Assembly: GCA_023627715.1 (NCBI GenBank)
Contig: JAMAHW010000006.1
Coordinates: forward strand, 62,001 to 126,000
Direction: 5' to 3'
Length of the DNA: 64,000 nt
DNA from: Periconia sp. R9002
Taxonomy: Eukaryota; Ascomycota; Dothideomycetes; Pleosporales; Periconiaceae
Part shown: positions 1 through 11,532 of the stretch, in pieces
How positions within the stretch are numbered: position 1 is the stretch's first letter
Layout of the letters: every line of letters begins with the position of its first letter
Translations under genes and position numbers: made by a program
The notes under the pieces: model-generated
What the model was told of the DNA's origin: nothing
Seen by the model: only the letters and a program-made list of their open reading frames with translations
Databases searched by the model: none

Positions 1-1865
1 TCCTTGCTGCGGCTGAAGCTCTCTTCGAGCATGCCCCACACCCATGCCTTATGTTCGTCAATATCCTCCTTGGTGAAGGTCTTTTCGTCGAGAAGTTTCT
101 TGATGTAAATATCCAGGGCAGGTGGGTGTTCGGCAATTCTCTTGTACATCAATGGCTGAGTGAAGAAAGGCTGATCCGTCTCGTTGTGACCTTGCTTACG
201 GTAGCACACCAAATCGATAACAACATCCTTCTTGAACTCGGCACGGAAGTCGGCGGCAAGCTGGCAAACGAAGTTGAGAGCCTCTACATCATCACCGTTG
301 ACGTGGAAGACGGGCGCATCGATGGCCTTGGCAATGTCGGAGCAGTATGGGGTCGAACGGGAGAAGCGGGGGTCAGTGGTGAAACCGATCTGGTTGTTGA
401 CGATGATGTGGATAGTACCACCAGTGTGGTAGCTAGGAAGAGAGTGGAAACCCATGGTCTCGTACACCACACCTTGACCAGCAAAGGCAGCGTCACCGTG
501 TAGGAGCACACCCATGGCAGACTGGGCTTCCTTCTCGTCGTTGTTGTAATGCAGAATAGCACGAGTCTTGCCCAGCACGACCGGGTCCTCAGCTTCCAAA
601 TGCGACGGGTTGGCGACCAAAGACAGCTGCACACGTTTGCCAGAGGGTGTAGGACGTTCAAAGTTCATACCCAAGTGATACTTGACATCACCGGACCCTT
701 CGTCACCGGGTTCAGCAGTTCCAGCAAATTCACTGAAAATGGACTCGTTCGGTTTCCGGACCACATTGCTAAGCACGTTGAGACGGCCACGATGAGGCAT
801 ACCAATGACAATATCCTTGACACCGTAATCAACACTGCGATCAATGAGCGCCTTCATACCAGGAATCAAGCTCTCACCACCCTCAAGACCAAATCGCTTG
901 TCGTTGGGATATTTGGTAGCAAGGAAAGCCTCGAAGTTGGTACCCCAAATGAGACGATCGAGGATACGGCGCTTCTCGTCAACGGAGTATTTGTACGGGG
1001 TTTCGATCTCGATACGCTCGCGGAGCCAATCGCATTGCTCACGATCGGGGATATGGATATATTCGACACCGTAAGAGCCACTGTACAAGCGCTCGCAAGC
1101 ATCGATGATGTCTCTGAGCTTCATCGTTTTCCGGCTTTCCGTCTTAAAGCGGGGCAAGATACCCGGGCCAAGCTCGAATTCCTGATCCAAATCCTTTTCG
1201 GTGAAATTGTAGTGGGAGAGTTCCAGTTCGCGTGGCTTACTATAGCCAAACGCCTGAGCTTCACCACGAATGCCCAGAGGATCGATCTTGGCCTTGTGAT
1301 GGCCTCGAGCCTGGTATGCGCGTACAAGCAGCTGCACCTTTAAGTGGTTCATGACGTCGGCGCCTTCTCCGGCATGCATTCCCAGACCGGGCTTGAAATC
1401 GGGACCGATTCCACCGTGTGGTGTAGGCATTATAGTGGGTGGCGGCTGAAAGGCCTGGGACACAGGCATATCGCCCGACTCCATATTGCGAAAGTAGACC
1501 TGCCACGACACGTGGACGCTGGAAGGGTCGCGTTTCCACTGCATGTACATCTCGTCGACATAGTTGGCAGTGTTGCCCTGGAGGAAAGAGTCGTTGGGGT
1601 CCTGTAAAGAGTTTGGTTAGCAAAGCTACCTGGATGTTTCAAGTTCAAAAGACGAGGGAGTACGCACAACGCCCTTGTCAGTGTCCTCAGCGGCCAGAGC
1701 ATATCTCCGGCGCTGTTGTCGCTGGATGTGAGAAAGCGCAAGCGGCCTGCGCGATGTGGTGATGGCGGAGCGCGACGGCGATGCGGCAAAAGTTGAGAAG
1801 CTTGCACGAGCCGGGCAGCTCTGGCTCTGGAGCTGCCGGGAAGCCCGAAGCGAAAGACGCAACAT
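1..1865 (-). CDS. KGD1: 2-oxoglutarate dehydrogenase E1 component, mitochondrial (3' part outside the window)
   Basis: Thiamine-diphosphate E1 subunit of the mitochondrial 2-oxoglutarate dehydrogenase complex of the citric acid cycle. Exon 1 is 1865-1668 and exon 2 is 1601 down to the window edge, with a GT-AG intron at 1667-1602. Exon 1 encodes an Arg/Ser-rich, acid-poor leader of about 60 residues, as expected for mitochondrial import. Exon 2 opens with the helical N-terminal region typical of OGDH (DSFLQG..YVDEMY) and continues into the ThDP-binding half, with [11 protein letters not shown], a GDAAFAGQG motif and [18 protein letters not shown]. About 599 codons are visible of a family length near 1,000-1,050, so the C-terminal transketolase-like part lies beyond position 1. 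The gene is divergent from TFB1 across 1.1 kb. Identification is firm; the exact start rests on the first ATG before the leader. Confidence 0.96.
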
Positions 1866-2962
1866 GGTGGAAAATTAGATGTGGGGGGAAGATGGGATCG
1901 TGATGGAGGAACTCATCCGACGTAGGAGAGCACCAGAGGAGTCTTCTGTGGAATTGAAAGTCAGTGTCTGTCAGGACGTGCGGAAATGGAAAAGCTGGTG
2001 AAGAGGCCAGGAGGACAGAAGCAGCAACAAGGCGGTTGTTTTGGGACTAGCCCCGGGTGGCCAGGGCGAGTCAGCGCCGCAACGCCGACAGAAATGCCTC
2101 AAACACTTTAAACAGCAGCCATCACTGATATGGTAACTAACCTACATACCTGTCCGGGTATTCGATGGGTATTGCGCCTGCTTGGCCGTGTCTTTATTCT
2201 CTCCCTCTCTCTTTTGCAGGCCCTCTCCCTGCGTTTGCACCGTGCAAATCCATCATAGGCAGATACCTAGGTGAAGAGTCTGTCGCATGACGATGCCATG
2301 CCCACATGCCGATGTCATTCTTCACTCCAAGGAAAAAACTGGCCCTCGTAACCAATCAAGGGCGCCCAACTCGGAATCCTTAGGTAACCCGCTGTGGCTG
2401 ATGGATTATCCGAATCCGCGGCCGTTGCATCGTCTGCATCAATGAACATCGTGCTGCTTGTCTGAATGGTGGCTCTTGACCGGTCAATCGCGTCTTGGAC
2501 GTCGAATCTGCCCGTCAAATGTGGGCATCTCGTAGTCACTACATCTTTGGTGTCAGCCCAGCTTCCAAGAACACGAAAAGAGGTACATGCAGCATGTTTA
2601 TGGATACATTACTCGAGCGGCACGGTGAACCGGATGGAAGGAGACTTGCAACCCCCCATCACGGCCATGAACTCACGAGAATTGGCCGAAACTTTGATAG
2701 AGGGAAGGTGGGGGTTAGATGCAATCTTTATGAGCAGACGTTCCAAATAGAACATCCAATGTCCAGAGCAGTCGATGAGTGAGATGAACGCGTGATCCCA
2801 TCCTCCCGTTCAGCCCTATGTACAGAATCCGGGGGTGCCCAATCGGGCTAGCGTGCTGCTTATTCCGCGAATGGTCGTCTGTGCATCATCGACATTGATT
2901 ATCTCTCTCTTCTTTGTAAACGGTGGCTGCCTTTCTGCCTTTTACCCACCGCGTCAACCAGC
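1866..2962. other. Intergenic region between divergent KGD1 and TFB1
   Basis: This 1.1-kb spacer must hold both promoters and 5' leaders. The sequence shows a CT-rich run near 2197-2230 and a near-palindromic TACCTAGGTG at 2264-2273. Another CT-rich stretch at about 2900-2915 sits just before the TFB1 start, as is common ahead of fungal transcription starts. Short ORFs here (2315-2782) have no recognisable product and I do not call them. Confidence 0.6.
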
Positions 2963-5024
2963 ATGCCCGAAGCTGCTGCCCAGTACAAGAAGACAGATGG
3001 CCGACTACTCATATCCCAGGATGGCCGCACCGTCTCCTGGGCAGCCAACAGTGGCAACCCTGCCCTCGAGATAGCCATTGCAGACATTGGGAGTGCGTTG
3101 CCTCCTCCTCCAGCAAACAACTAGTTGTCGCTTGATATTTTGATACATGTTGATGAGAAATCGAAGCGTACTGACTTCTTCTGCAGATTTACAGCAGACC
3201 CCAGCTACAGCAGCCAAAGCTTCGATCAAAGTCGTGGTCAACAAAGCTCCCGGCCAGACTGAAGCTTATGCCTTTACCTTTACATCGTCCGCCGCCCGTG
3301 ACGACCAACAAACGATAACTGGCGCATTGCGCAAATTGATCGAAGCCTCAAAAGCACAGCCCGCACCCACTCCAGCCGCTTCCACCCCAGTGCCCGATGG
3401 CGGGGCTGGCATCGCGTCGGCGGCTACAGCCATTGCTCGAACCGCTGGAGGCACCCCGAAACCCAAAGACGATGACGATGACGCATACGATGACGCGAAA
3501 CTCATGGCGGATATAGAACTGCAGCGCTCTCTGCTGAGCTCTAATCCAGCTCTTCGGCAGCGCTTTGATCAGGCCCTGCGTGACAAACCCGACTCGGTGT
3601 CTATCATACAATTCTCCAATCAATTTTGGACTACTAGGGTGCACATGCTACGGTCTCACGTGGCAGAGAGGTCACAGGGCGCAGGGTCATACAATGTGCT
3701 CTCCGTCATCAAGCCACAGCTTGTGGATGGAAAGCACCAACTGCGAATGAGCAAGGAGCAAATACATTTGGTCTTCAAACAACACCCTCTTATCAAAAGG
3801 GTATATACCGAGAATGTCGGCCCTCGGATGAAGGAGGCGGAGTTTTGGGCACGCTTCTTTGGAAGTCGGCTTTTGAAGAAACTGAAGGGAGAAAGGATCA
3901 CCGACAACGACCCGCTGGACCCCAGGCTTGACCCATATCTGAGCCTCAGTGACGATGCAGATGCTGCCCCACAGCTTTCCATGGAATCAGTGCCTCACTT
4001 CCTTGATGTAGAAGGCAACGAGCAAAATCACAGCCAGCGTCTAGGCAACCGACCGGATTTCACCATGCGGCCCAACTCGCACGAAAAGGTGCCTATTCTC
4101 CGCTTGCTAAACAGTATGAGCGAGAAGATGATGGCGGAGGTCCCGCCAACTGATAACGTTGACCGGCACGCGCCAGCCGGCTTAGATGAGGAGACTTACA
4201 AAGAGTTACAGCTTCGGGATCTCCAGAATACAGCGGATGATAATCGCGTGGTGTTGAACATACAGGACCAAAGCCAGCTCTTCTCCGCAGCACAAGGTTT
4301 ACACACGTCAAGCAGTGCGGCGGCCTATGCTAAGCGTACACCAGCCGAAGTACTAGCTCAGATGCGTCAAGAGATTAAACGGATACCTGCAGGTGAAGGG
4401 GAGAATGGAGGAATCAAACTGCAGGCGGCCATTGGGGTTGAAGATGAAAGCAGCAGTGACGAGGAAGCACCAGCTAAGAAGAAATCGAGGGTTGGAAGCA
4501 GATCCTCTCGGAAGGCAGCGACAGATCAAATCATCAAGGCTATCCACAAACGCCATACTCATGGCGATGATTACCTAGCCGCTCAACTTACTCCCTCGGC
4601 TGAACAAGCCCTCAAGCTGGGGATATCGGAGCAGCTCTTTGAAAACCTGGCCATGACGCACAACACCACGGTGGAATTTCTGCATTACTTCTGGGCTGTG
4701 TATTACTCGGGAGATGCTGAACGCGCCAACGAAGTGGCAAAACTAATTGAGACATTAGACCAGTCACTCGATAGGATCAAAGCCGTCGCATCGGACGCTG
4801 AAAATGAGCGGACGGCGAGGGTGGAGAAAACGAAACAGGAGATTGAAGCCATCTTCCAGCGGTCAGGCAAGCGGAGGAAGTTCGATCCCAACAGCATCAA
4901 AGGGGGGGCGAAAGCGGTCAACGCAATCGTGGCGCCGCTTTTTCGCGCTATCGAGGCAGCACGAAAACAATATCAGACAACTTTGCAAGAGCAACTCGGA
5001 AGGGCAGCGACTGCGGCTGCTTGA
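2963..5024 (+). CDS. TFB1: TFIIH core subunit p62/Tfb1
   Basis: Subunit of the general transcription and nucleotide-excision-repair factor TFIIH, acting in the nucleus. Exons are 2963-3092 and 3187-5024; the 94-nt intron starts GTGCGT and ends CTGCAG. The join restores the phrase IADIGNLQQTPATAAK, a hallmark of the N-terminal PH-like domain of Tfb1 (about residues 1-110). Two BSD-type segments follow: one ending in ..FSNQFWTTRV and a second containing KEAEFWARFF. After these come a Ser/Asp/Glu-rich and Lys-rich linker and the conserved helical C-terminus (FLHYFWAVYYSGD). The predicted length of 655 aa is close to the 642 aa of the yeast protein. The ATG at 2963 is favoured because the N-terminal PH strand begins directly behind it. 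I see no frameshift or stop. Confidence 0.95.
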
Positions 5025-6959
5025 TGGGCCTTTCCGACGCGTCATCATCTTTCCAAGGATGTTGTTCGGTAGGTTTGACGGGACAATAAGCTGCTGCGAA
5101 GCTCGTTGGAAGCTGCAACGATGAGGCGAAAAAAAGTTACAGGAGCCCTCCAATTCGAGGCTTTGAAGATCATTTTTTATTGTTTTTCTAGTTTTAACAA
5201 CATTGCATTAGCGAATGGCGTTTTCGGTGGTGATCATTTTGCAGATCAATTCGCCTTCCCTTCCGCATCCCCCACTAATCCAGGTACCACATAACCAAAG
5301 ATATGAACTTTGAAGAATCAGAATATCAAACATCTCCGCTGCATTTCCTATCTCCTTAATACATTGCAATTACAATTGGTATACTATACACATTACTACA
5401 TCTTCTCCCATGCTTTTTTTTCTCAATTGCGATGTACAGCGCAAATACCAAAGTAGGTATGTGATTCCGCGACGGAGCATACGTCATTTTTCCCCAGAAC
5501 CAAAAACAAACAAAAAAAACGAGGCGAAACACCAAAGCTTTTCGCCCGCGCCTCATCAAAACTGTGGCACACGACAGCAAAACATCTCGACCCCGTACGT
5601 ACCAATTGCTGTCTCGTGCTCCTCCCCATTCTTAGACGTTCAAGGACCCTTTCGAAGAAGTGAAGCATTTGATACCGCTTGTCGCGCGCACCCGCAATCC
5701 GCGCGGGGCCTTGCCCTGCCTTTGCCCTGCCTTGGTCCCGTAGCACAGCCGTTACGTGTCAGCTTACACCCTATGAACCCTTCTTTCCCTTTCAACTCTG
5801 CGTTGTCCCTGAAATCGTGTCGATCAATCAAACCACTGGGGCAAAAAAAATCATACACGGTACCTCAGGCTCCCGAAAGAAAAGAAAAAAAAAGTAATTC
5901 TCCGATTGAAGCTGATCGGCGTAGGTAGGCACACCCAGGGCAGGGAAGACGGAAATCGCCTTTTTTCTCGTGTGATGCCTCACTTTTTTGGTGTTTGCTT
6001 TTTTTTTCTGTACTCGTTTTTTTTTTCTTTTTTTTTTTTTTATGTTGTTAACGTGGGGGCATTGGAGTTTTTTGCGTGTGTGCTTAATTGAGTGTTTGGT
6101 AACGCCACTTACACATGTAACTACGCCACCTTGGTATACCTGATACCTGGGCGGGAGTCCCGATGTAGTCAATTCCTTACCATTCTTGCATTGCTACACA
6201 CACCAAGAAACACGAAACAAAAAAATAGTAATAATCAAACAAGTATTTGTTACTTACCATCCATACCTACATACCCTCTACCCTTTACAGAAAAACAGTG
6301 ATCGACAGGGTCCTTCCCTCCCTCCATACCCATACCCTTACCCATACCCTACATCCCCGTTCCCGTACCCAAGTCCCCAATACACACGTAACAAACCCCA
6401 ATGCATATTCTCGGATCCTTCCTCACGATCCCCAATTCTTCTCGTGCGCATGAATCGAACCCCTTTCTCCGCGGATTCTTCTTCCTGATGTGGGATGGGG
6501 TAGGATTCTTGTTGGGGCTTTTGGGTGGGTTTCTTGTCTTGTCTTGTTCTTGATGAGTTGTGAAGTGACATGGGGGGGAGGGGGGGTTCGGACTGGTTTC
6601 CGATGACGGGGGGGTTAGGGAAGGGGGAAGGAGGATGTATATATAGGAGGGTGGGTTTCTTTCTGCTTGGGTTGAGAGAGGGTGTGGGAGTGGTTGTTGT
6701 TGATTTTGTTGTTTGTTGTTTTGTTTGATGCTGATTTTTGATCAATGCTGGAAGCACTGGCTTGATGTTCTTTATGATGATGGCACATGGGATCGATTGT
6801 ATTGATATTATTATATCGAATCAAATCGAAGGGGGGAGTCGTGGTGGATGGTGTGCGACTCCTCCGTACTTACCGTCTTCTTGCACTGGAGAAATGCTGT
6901 CTTTGCCGTTTCGGTCGTGTGATCGTTGAGGAGATGAGGGTGTGTGACTGTTGTTGCAA
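5025..6959. other. Gene-free interval downstream of TFB1
   Basis: I see no supported gene here. The stretch contains homopolymer T runs (about 5998-6042), CT- and CCATACCC-rich simple sequence (6310-6375) and G-rich tracts (6570-6625). ORFs up to 172 codons occur, but they lack domain features, are low complexity and overlap ORFs on the other strand. A small TATATATA at about 6638-6645 could be a core promoter, but no credible gene follows it. Confidence 0.5.
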
Positions 6960-7199
6960 GAGATAGTTAAAGGTTGAAAGTATGGAATGGAGAGGTGAAG
7001 AGATAGTTAAAGGTTGAAGTGTCGAGAGACAATGTCAAGAGATAGTTAAGGGCTTGAAGAATGGAGAGAAGAAGTTAAGAGATAGTTAACGGTTAAAGTG
7101 TAGAAAGAAAAGGTCAAGAGATAGTTAATGGTCAAAGTCTGAATTGAATGAGTCAAGAGATAGTCAAAGGATAAAAGTAGGGAAAGAAAAGGTGAAGAG
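6960..7199 (+). repeat. Six-copy tandem repeat, unit 39-40 bp
   Basis: Each unit starts with the core GAGATAGTTAA (GAGATAGTCAA in the last) followed by a more variable, purine-rich stretch ending in GTTAA, GTCAA or GTGAA. Copies begin at 6960, 7000, 7039, 7079, 7118 and 7157, so the spacing is 39-40 bp and very regular. The cores are almost identical while the tails have diverged, which suggests an old minisatellite or selection on the core. No ORF explains it. Confidence 0.85.
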
Positions 7200-8146
7200 C
7201 TCGGAATCTTTGAAGGCTTCGGCGATGTTGGATCATCGTGCTCGAATAAGCCAGCACGATTCATACATGGATTCAGCAGCGGTTCATGTTCTTGAAAGTC
7301 GTGTTTGGCATATTGAGAGACGAAGAAGAAGAATAAGGTGCATGGATGGAACCAAAAAAGAGGATCCTAAGAGAAGATATATTGATATATTGATGGTATG
7401 GGTGGATTACTGCGGGAGTAAAGAGGAGGAGTAAAGAGAGTAAAGATGAGAGAAAGTTGCAGAACAAGAGTACTCCGATGGGAACGAACCTTGCCATTTA
7501 CTTGGATCGTACTATACGTACCATCCTACACTAACTGGGTGTGCAGGGCAATATCGGGAAGCACCTCAGTGTACCGATGTTTTGGATTTCTCAGGCTTAT
7601 ATGAATGAGTACTATATCATGTCTGATCTCATGCCTGATCATGAGGTAAGTCGACAAGTTCATCACGTCGTTACATGAGGGCAGAATTTATCCTCCACGA
7701 TCTTTCTTAATTCCTGAAAATGCTACCTGACCTGAACACCAAAGCGAGCGTTGACAACTAGAAAATAGGATTTTGTTCCGTCAAAGAAGGTCCGTGTTCT
7801 GCAAGCCTAGAAAAGAAATCCATATCGCGTTGCTAACGAGGCTTCGCGAGAGAAACATCAAAGATCATTAGCTAGTATGATGGAAACAAAAGAGAAGGAA
7901 ACCATTATCATAAAACTCGTCCGAAGAAGCGGACACTTAGGGAAAGACGGTGCATCAACATCTACAAGGCTGCTGCCTCCCTTGAATCTCAGGAAATGAT
8001 GGCCTCGAAAACATCAACAAGGTCAAGAGCCATCAAGCCAGTCCTGGTCTTCAATTCCGGAACAAAACAAACTGCAATCCTTCAAATCAATAGCGATATT
8101 CGTCGTGGACGGGATCCCAGTACTGCGTTGTGGTCACTGTCAAGCA
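7200..8146. other. Intergenic, nothing recognised
   Basis: No ORF here carries recognisable motifs. The sequence is of mixed composition with a purine-rich run at 7310-7445. It probably includes the 3' flank of the small gene on the minus strand that ends at 8147. Confidence 0.4.
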
Positions 8147-8798
8147 TTAGCTTCTGTTCAACACCCCACCAAGGGATCCAAGACTCGGTGAGCCCTTACC
8201 AACACACGCAATAGTTTTATCCGGCCGCGGTCTATTATCACGATAGCGGAAGCAATGCCACAAGAACCATTGCGCGACCCAGTTCTCCTCCGTTGCCCGT
8301 CTGTAAGATCCCTTATCGTAGTAGGGTCTCGTCCGATGCCCCGCTTCGCGCACAATCCGCAGGATCTCGTTATGTCTCGCTGTTTCTGAGAGTTCATCCC
8401 ATTTGTAGGGCTGTGTAGGAGGGCTGGCTTGGGCTCTCGAATACGCCGTGAGATTGTTCGGGTCTCTGCTCAGACGATCTCTTCCCTGTGACGCTTCATC
8501 CTAATAATAGGAATCAGGTAAGCAAATTGCATGACGAACATTCATTGGAGCGACTCACCAAGAGTGCCTTATAGATTTGCTCCCCGTCGGGACCAGCAAG
8601 ACCAAGCCGGGTCATTAGTACGGTCTTGCTCTCACTCATTGCAAGAGGGCCTGGAGGTGTAGACATATTGGCTCCAGCTGATGGACTCAGTTGTCTAAAG
8701 TGGTCTCGCTTTGACGCCGACGAAGGAGTGTAGAAGGAGGGTTGCTTGTCAAGACGTGTCGAAGCGTCAATAACCAAACCCCACTCTTTATAATCCAT
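8147..8798 (-). CDS. Small orphan two-exon protein
   Basis: I do not recognise this family. Two minus-strand ORFs join cleanly: exon 1 8798-8559, then a 58-nt intron with donor GTGAGT and acceptor TATTATTAG, then exon 2 8500-8147. The result is a phase-0 reading frame of 197 aa. The N-terminal half is Ser/Pro-rich. The C-terminal half is better ordered and very rich in aromatic residues and arginine (ILRIVREAGHRTRPYYDKG, NWVAQWFLWHCFRYRDNR). No signal peptide or membrane helix is evident. Good splice sites plus frame continuity argue for a real gene, but there is no homology support from sight. The last 15 or so codons could instead lie within an intron, since a GTAAGG donor occurs near 8199. 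Confidence 0.5.
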
Positions 8799-11532
8799 CC
8801 AAGAGTGCTATTGAGAGAATGAACAGAGCACAAGCTTTAACAGGAATACCAATACAGCATCTCCTCGCCAGGCACCCCGGTAATGCGAGAATCTAGGGCG
8901 CAACGCTAAGGGTGCTGTACTTGTCTGTCGGTACGGCTTGAGACATCACGTACAGTATATTCCCGCGTGCCAACCTCCCTACCTATAGTCGGGCCGGCTC
9001 AGCCGATTAATCCGTCAACAGGGCCTCCTATGCAGCTAGTAAGGCATTAGGAATAACCTCCTCATGCTTGCAGAGGTGTACGGCAGGGTAGGGGCGATCC
9101 TTCTTGTGTCCGAGCGATAAAACCCCATCCAGTCTCACTCACATGTCCATATGGTTACAGCTACTGCCATCGGTTGCACAACCATCTTCTTGTCATTGGA
9201 GGCTTCCAAGGAACTCCACACCTAAATCGTCGATCATCAGCTACTTCACAGAGATGGTGCAAAGAAAGTTGTCACTCCTCATCTTATCGGTACCAAACGC
9301 GACTTGCTTTTGCGGCCGTAAGCGAGGGAAAAGCGACCCAAGTGAAAATAAAAACGCCAGAAATGCGGATATCAGCATACTGGTGCTATCTACAAGAGGA
9401 ATATGTCCTTCTGATGTGCCAGAGATGTCGGCAGTTCGAGGGCGTACAAGGGAGAGCACGAACCCGACTGTTATCTCTAGACATGTCCTACGCAGCCTCA
9501 CTCGCAGTATCTCTGGGTATATCCCGTTGTAAGGAACCATCGGGTGCTCGTCTATTTTGCCCTAGATAGTGAAGGTAGGTGATCTGCAGGGCTAGGGGGG
9601 AAGGGGAGAGCAACTCTCTTTTGCGCTCCTATATCAAAAGCGTCTGACCTCATGGTCTGACCTCGACCCATCCCCCTGGCGATAGCTTACCTTCGTTGGA
9701 TTTACGACCCAGAAAGCGTGCCTACCTTGCTAGCAGAACGCCACACCATGGCGAACGACTTTGCTCCCAAAAATTGCTTACTGGGAATGACAGATAACAC
9801 TAGGAAAGACATCTCGGATTATGCGGCGTTTTTTTTTAACAAAAGAAAAAGCAAAAGCGGCCATGGAATAAGAGAATCAAAAACTAATTTGGATACGCAA
9901 CACGACCGAGGCTGTCTGGATCCCACCTACATCGATGATTCAGGAGTACGATTACGAATTTCCCCCCCGTTGGAGTTCATTAGGAGTTAGGAGCCACACA
10001 GAGTAAGCGGTGTATTATGCTGTGCTCTGAGCGTATACTGGCTCCTGCGGCTTTTTGGGATTATGCATAGAAAGTCCTTTCTGGTGCCGCGGAAGATTTT
10101 TTTTACCACTCAGATTCTCTCAGCCTTCGTTCAAGGTTTGAGCATCATACGCGGCAGGCCGGCAGCACGTCCAGCCTGTCACATCCTTCTGGATAAGGAT
10201 ATACCCAATTTTTACCAGTTCCAAAAGATATCGTCACTCCATGAACAACCCTATCTCAAGCCACTTAAAATATGCTCATGACTGCTTATAAAAACCCGCT
10301 ACTTTGTGTAGAGACGCCACCGTAACTCGAATCCCTGCTCGTATCGATTCCCGACTTCCTTTTATTCACGTTTTCTCCCGGTGCCTAGTGCCTGGATATC
10401 ATAGGACGAGCCTGTTCCTATCCCGGCGCGCGCAACACGAAAAAGACGGTCATTCGGACCACGACTCTTCTCTCGAAACCTAGCCCCTGTCCACAATGGC
10501 ATAACTCACCAACCTTCTGGCCATGATACAATCGTGATCCATGGCATGGGTTGTTTTTCTCTCACAAGCGCCACCTTCGGAATGGGAAAAAAGGAATTAT
10601 GATTTCGCTGCCAAAATCCCACCAACCATATTTTTTCATCGGGGGTCTCCTTCATATTCAGCACACCCACAAGAAACTACACGGGCTGATGGTTGGGAGT
10701 TAAAAACAGCCGCAGCGTGAGGCGGCGACCGATGAGAATGTGTTTGAATACGGTCACTAACTAGGTAGGTATGCGAATGTGGGTAATACTTACCGCCCTC
10801 GTGAGCTAAGCCAACCCCGGATTTTAGCCAAGAGTGTTTTGGTGGTCTCCACCAGAGTAATTGCGCGTTTCAACAGAGTTGTATCGTTCTTGGAGCCAAC
10901 GCGGCTAGTTTTGAGGCATCCACGTTCTCGCCAATGCATGAGTGCACCAATGCAGCCTGCGTTATCGAATGGCATGACACCTACAGACAGCCGAATCGTT
11001 AACAAAACGGAACCCCGTCATAGAGGGAGTCCCTGTCTGTACTTGCTTTTTTATTTGCTAGCGTCCTAATGCCCTGTACTCTACGTATGAACCTCTTGTC
11101 TGTTAGAGATCCTCCGACCTCTGCAAGGCAGTGGGAACTGCATGCAATACCGAGTGCCAAGTATTCAGCTGAGGCTGCCCTTGTGGCGCTCTCATTCATC
11201 TGTTGGACTTGTGGCTCTTGAAAGGAACGATCATTATGTCTAACGAGGCGAAGGGACAAAACCTAATGGAAGGGGAAGAGACTGCTGATCGTGCCAGCTT
11301 CGGCGGCCCTAAGTTCCTTCCATCGGTCTTTTGAGGGACAGCAAGAACAGCACTGCAAATCCCTATCTCCACGCACCTGCATTTCAGGTCAAACGACGAT
11401 CAGGCAGCTCACCCGTCTCCCCACCTTCACGCTTTGTCATTTTGTCTATCCCAACCACCATAGTCTACACTATTTAACCCGTTACCTCTCGCATCATTTG
11501 AAAGGCTGCCGCAAGGCATCCACAAACCTGCA
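8799..11532. other. Long interval without a supported gene
   Basis: Several ORFs of 70-140 codons occur (for example around 9104-9570 and 9718-9990) on both strands, but none has a domain or a convincing splice partner. The upper part before 11533 presumably holds the promoter and leader of the long orphan gene, with CT-rich sequence around 11390-11470. Confidence 0.4.

Noticed and set aside
549..1343. 264-codon plus-strand ORF
   Set aside because: Exact antisense of the KGD1 coding exon; the minus strand gives clear 2-oxoglutarate dehydrogenase motifs.
5410..5928. 172-codon plus-strand ORF
   Set aside because: Low-complexity composition, competing minus-strand ORFs and no domain; likely chance.
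6440..6475. tRNA B-box-like GGTTCGATTC on the minus strand
   Set aside because: No matching A box, acceptor stem or cloverleaf could be built around it.
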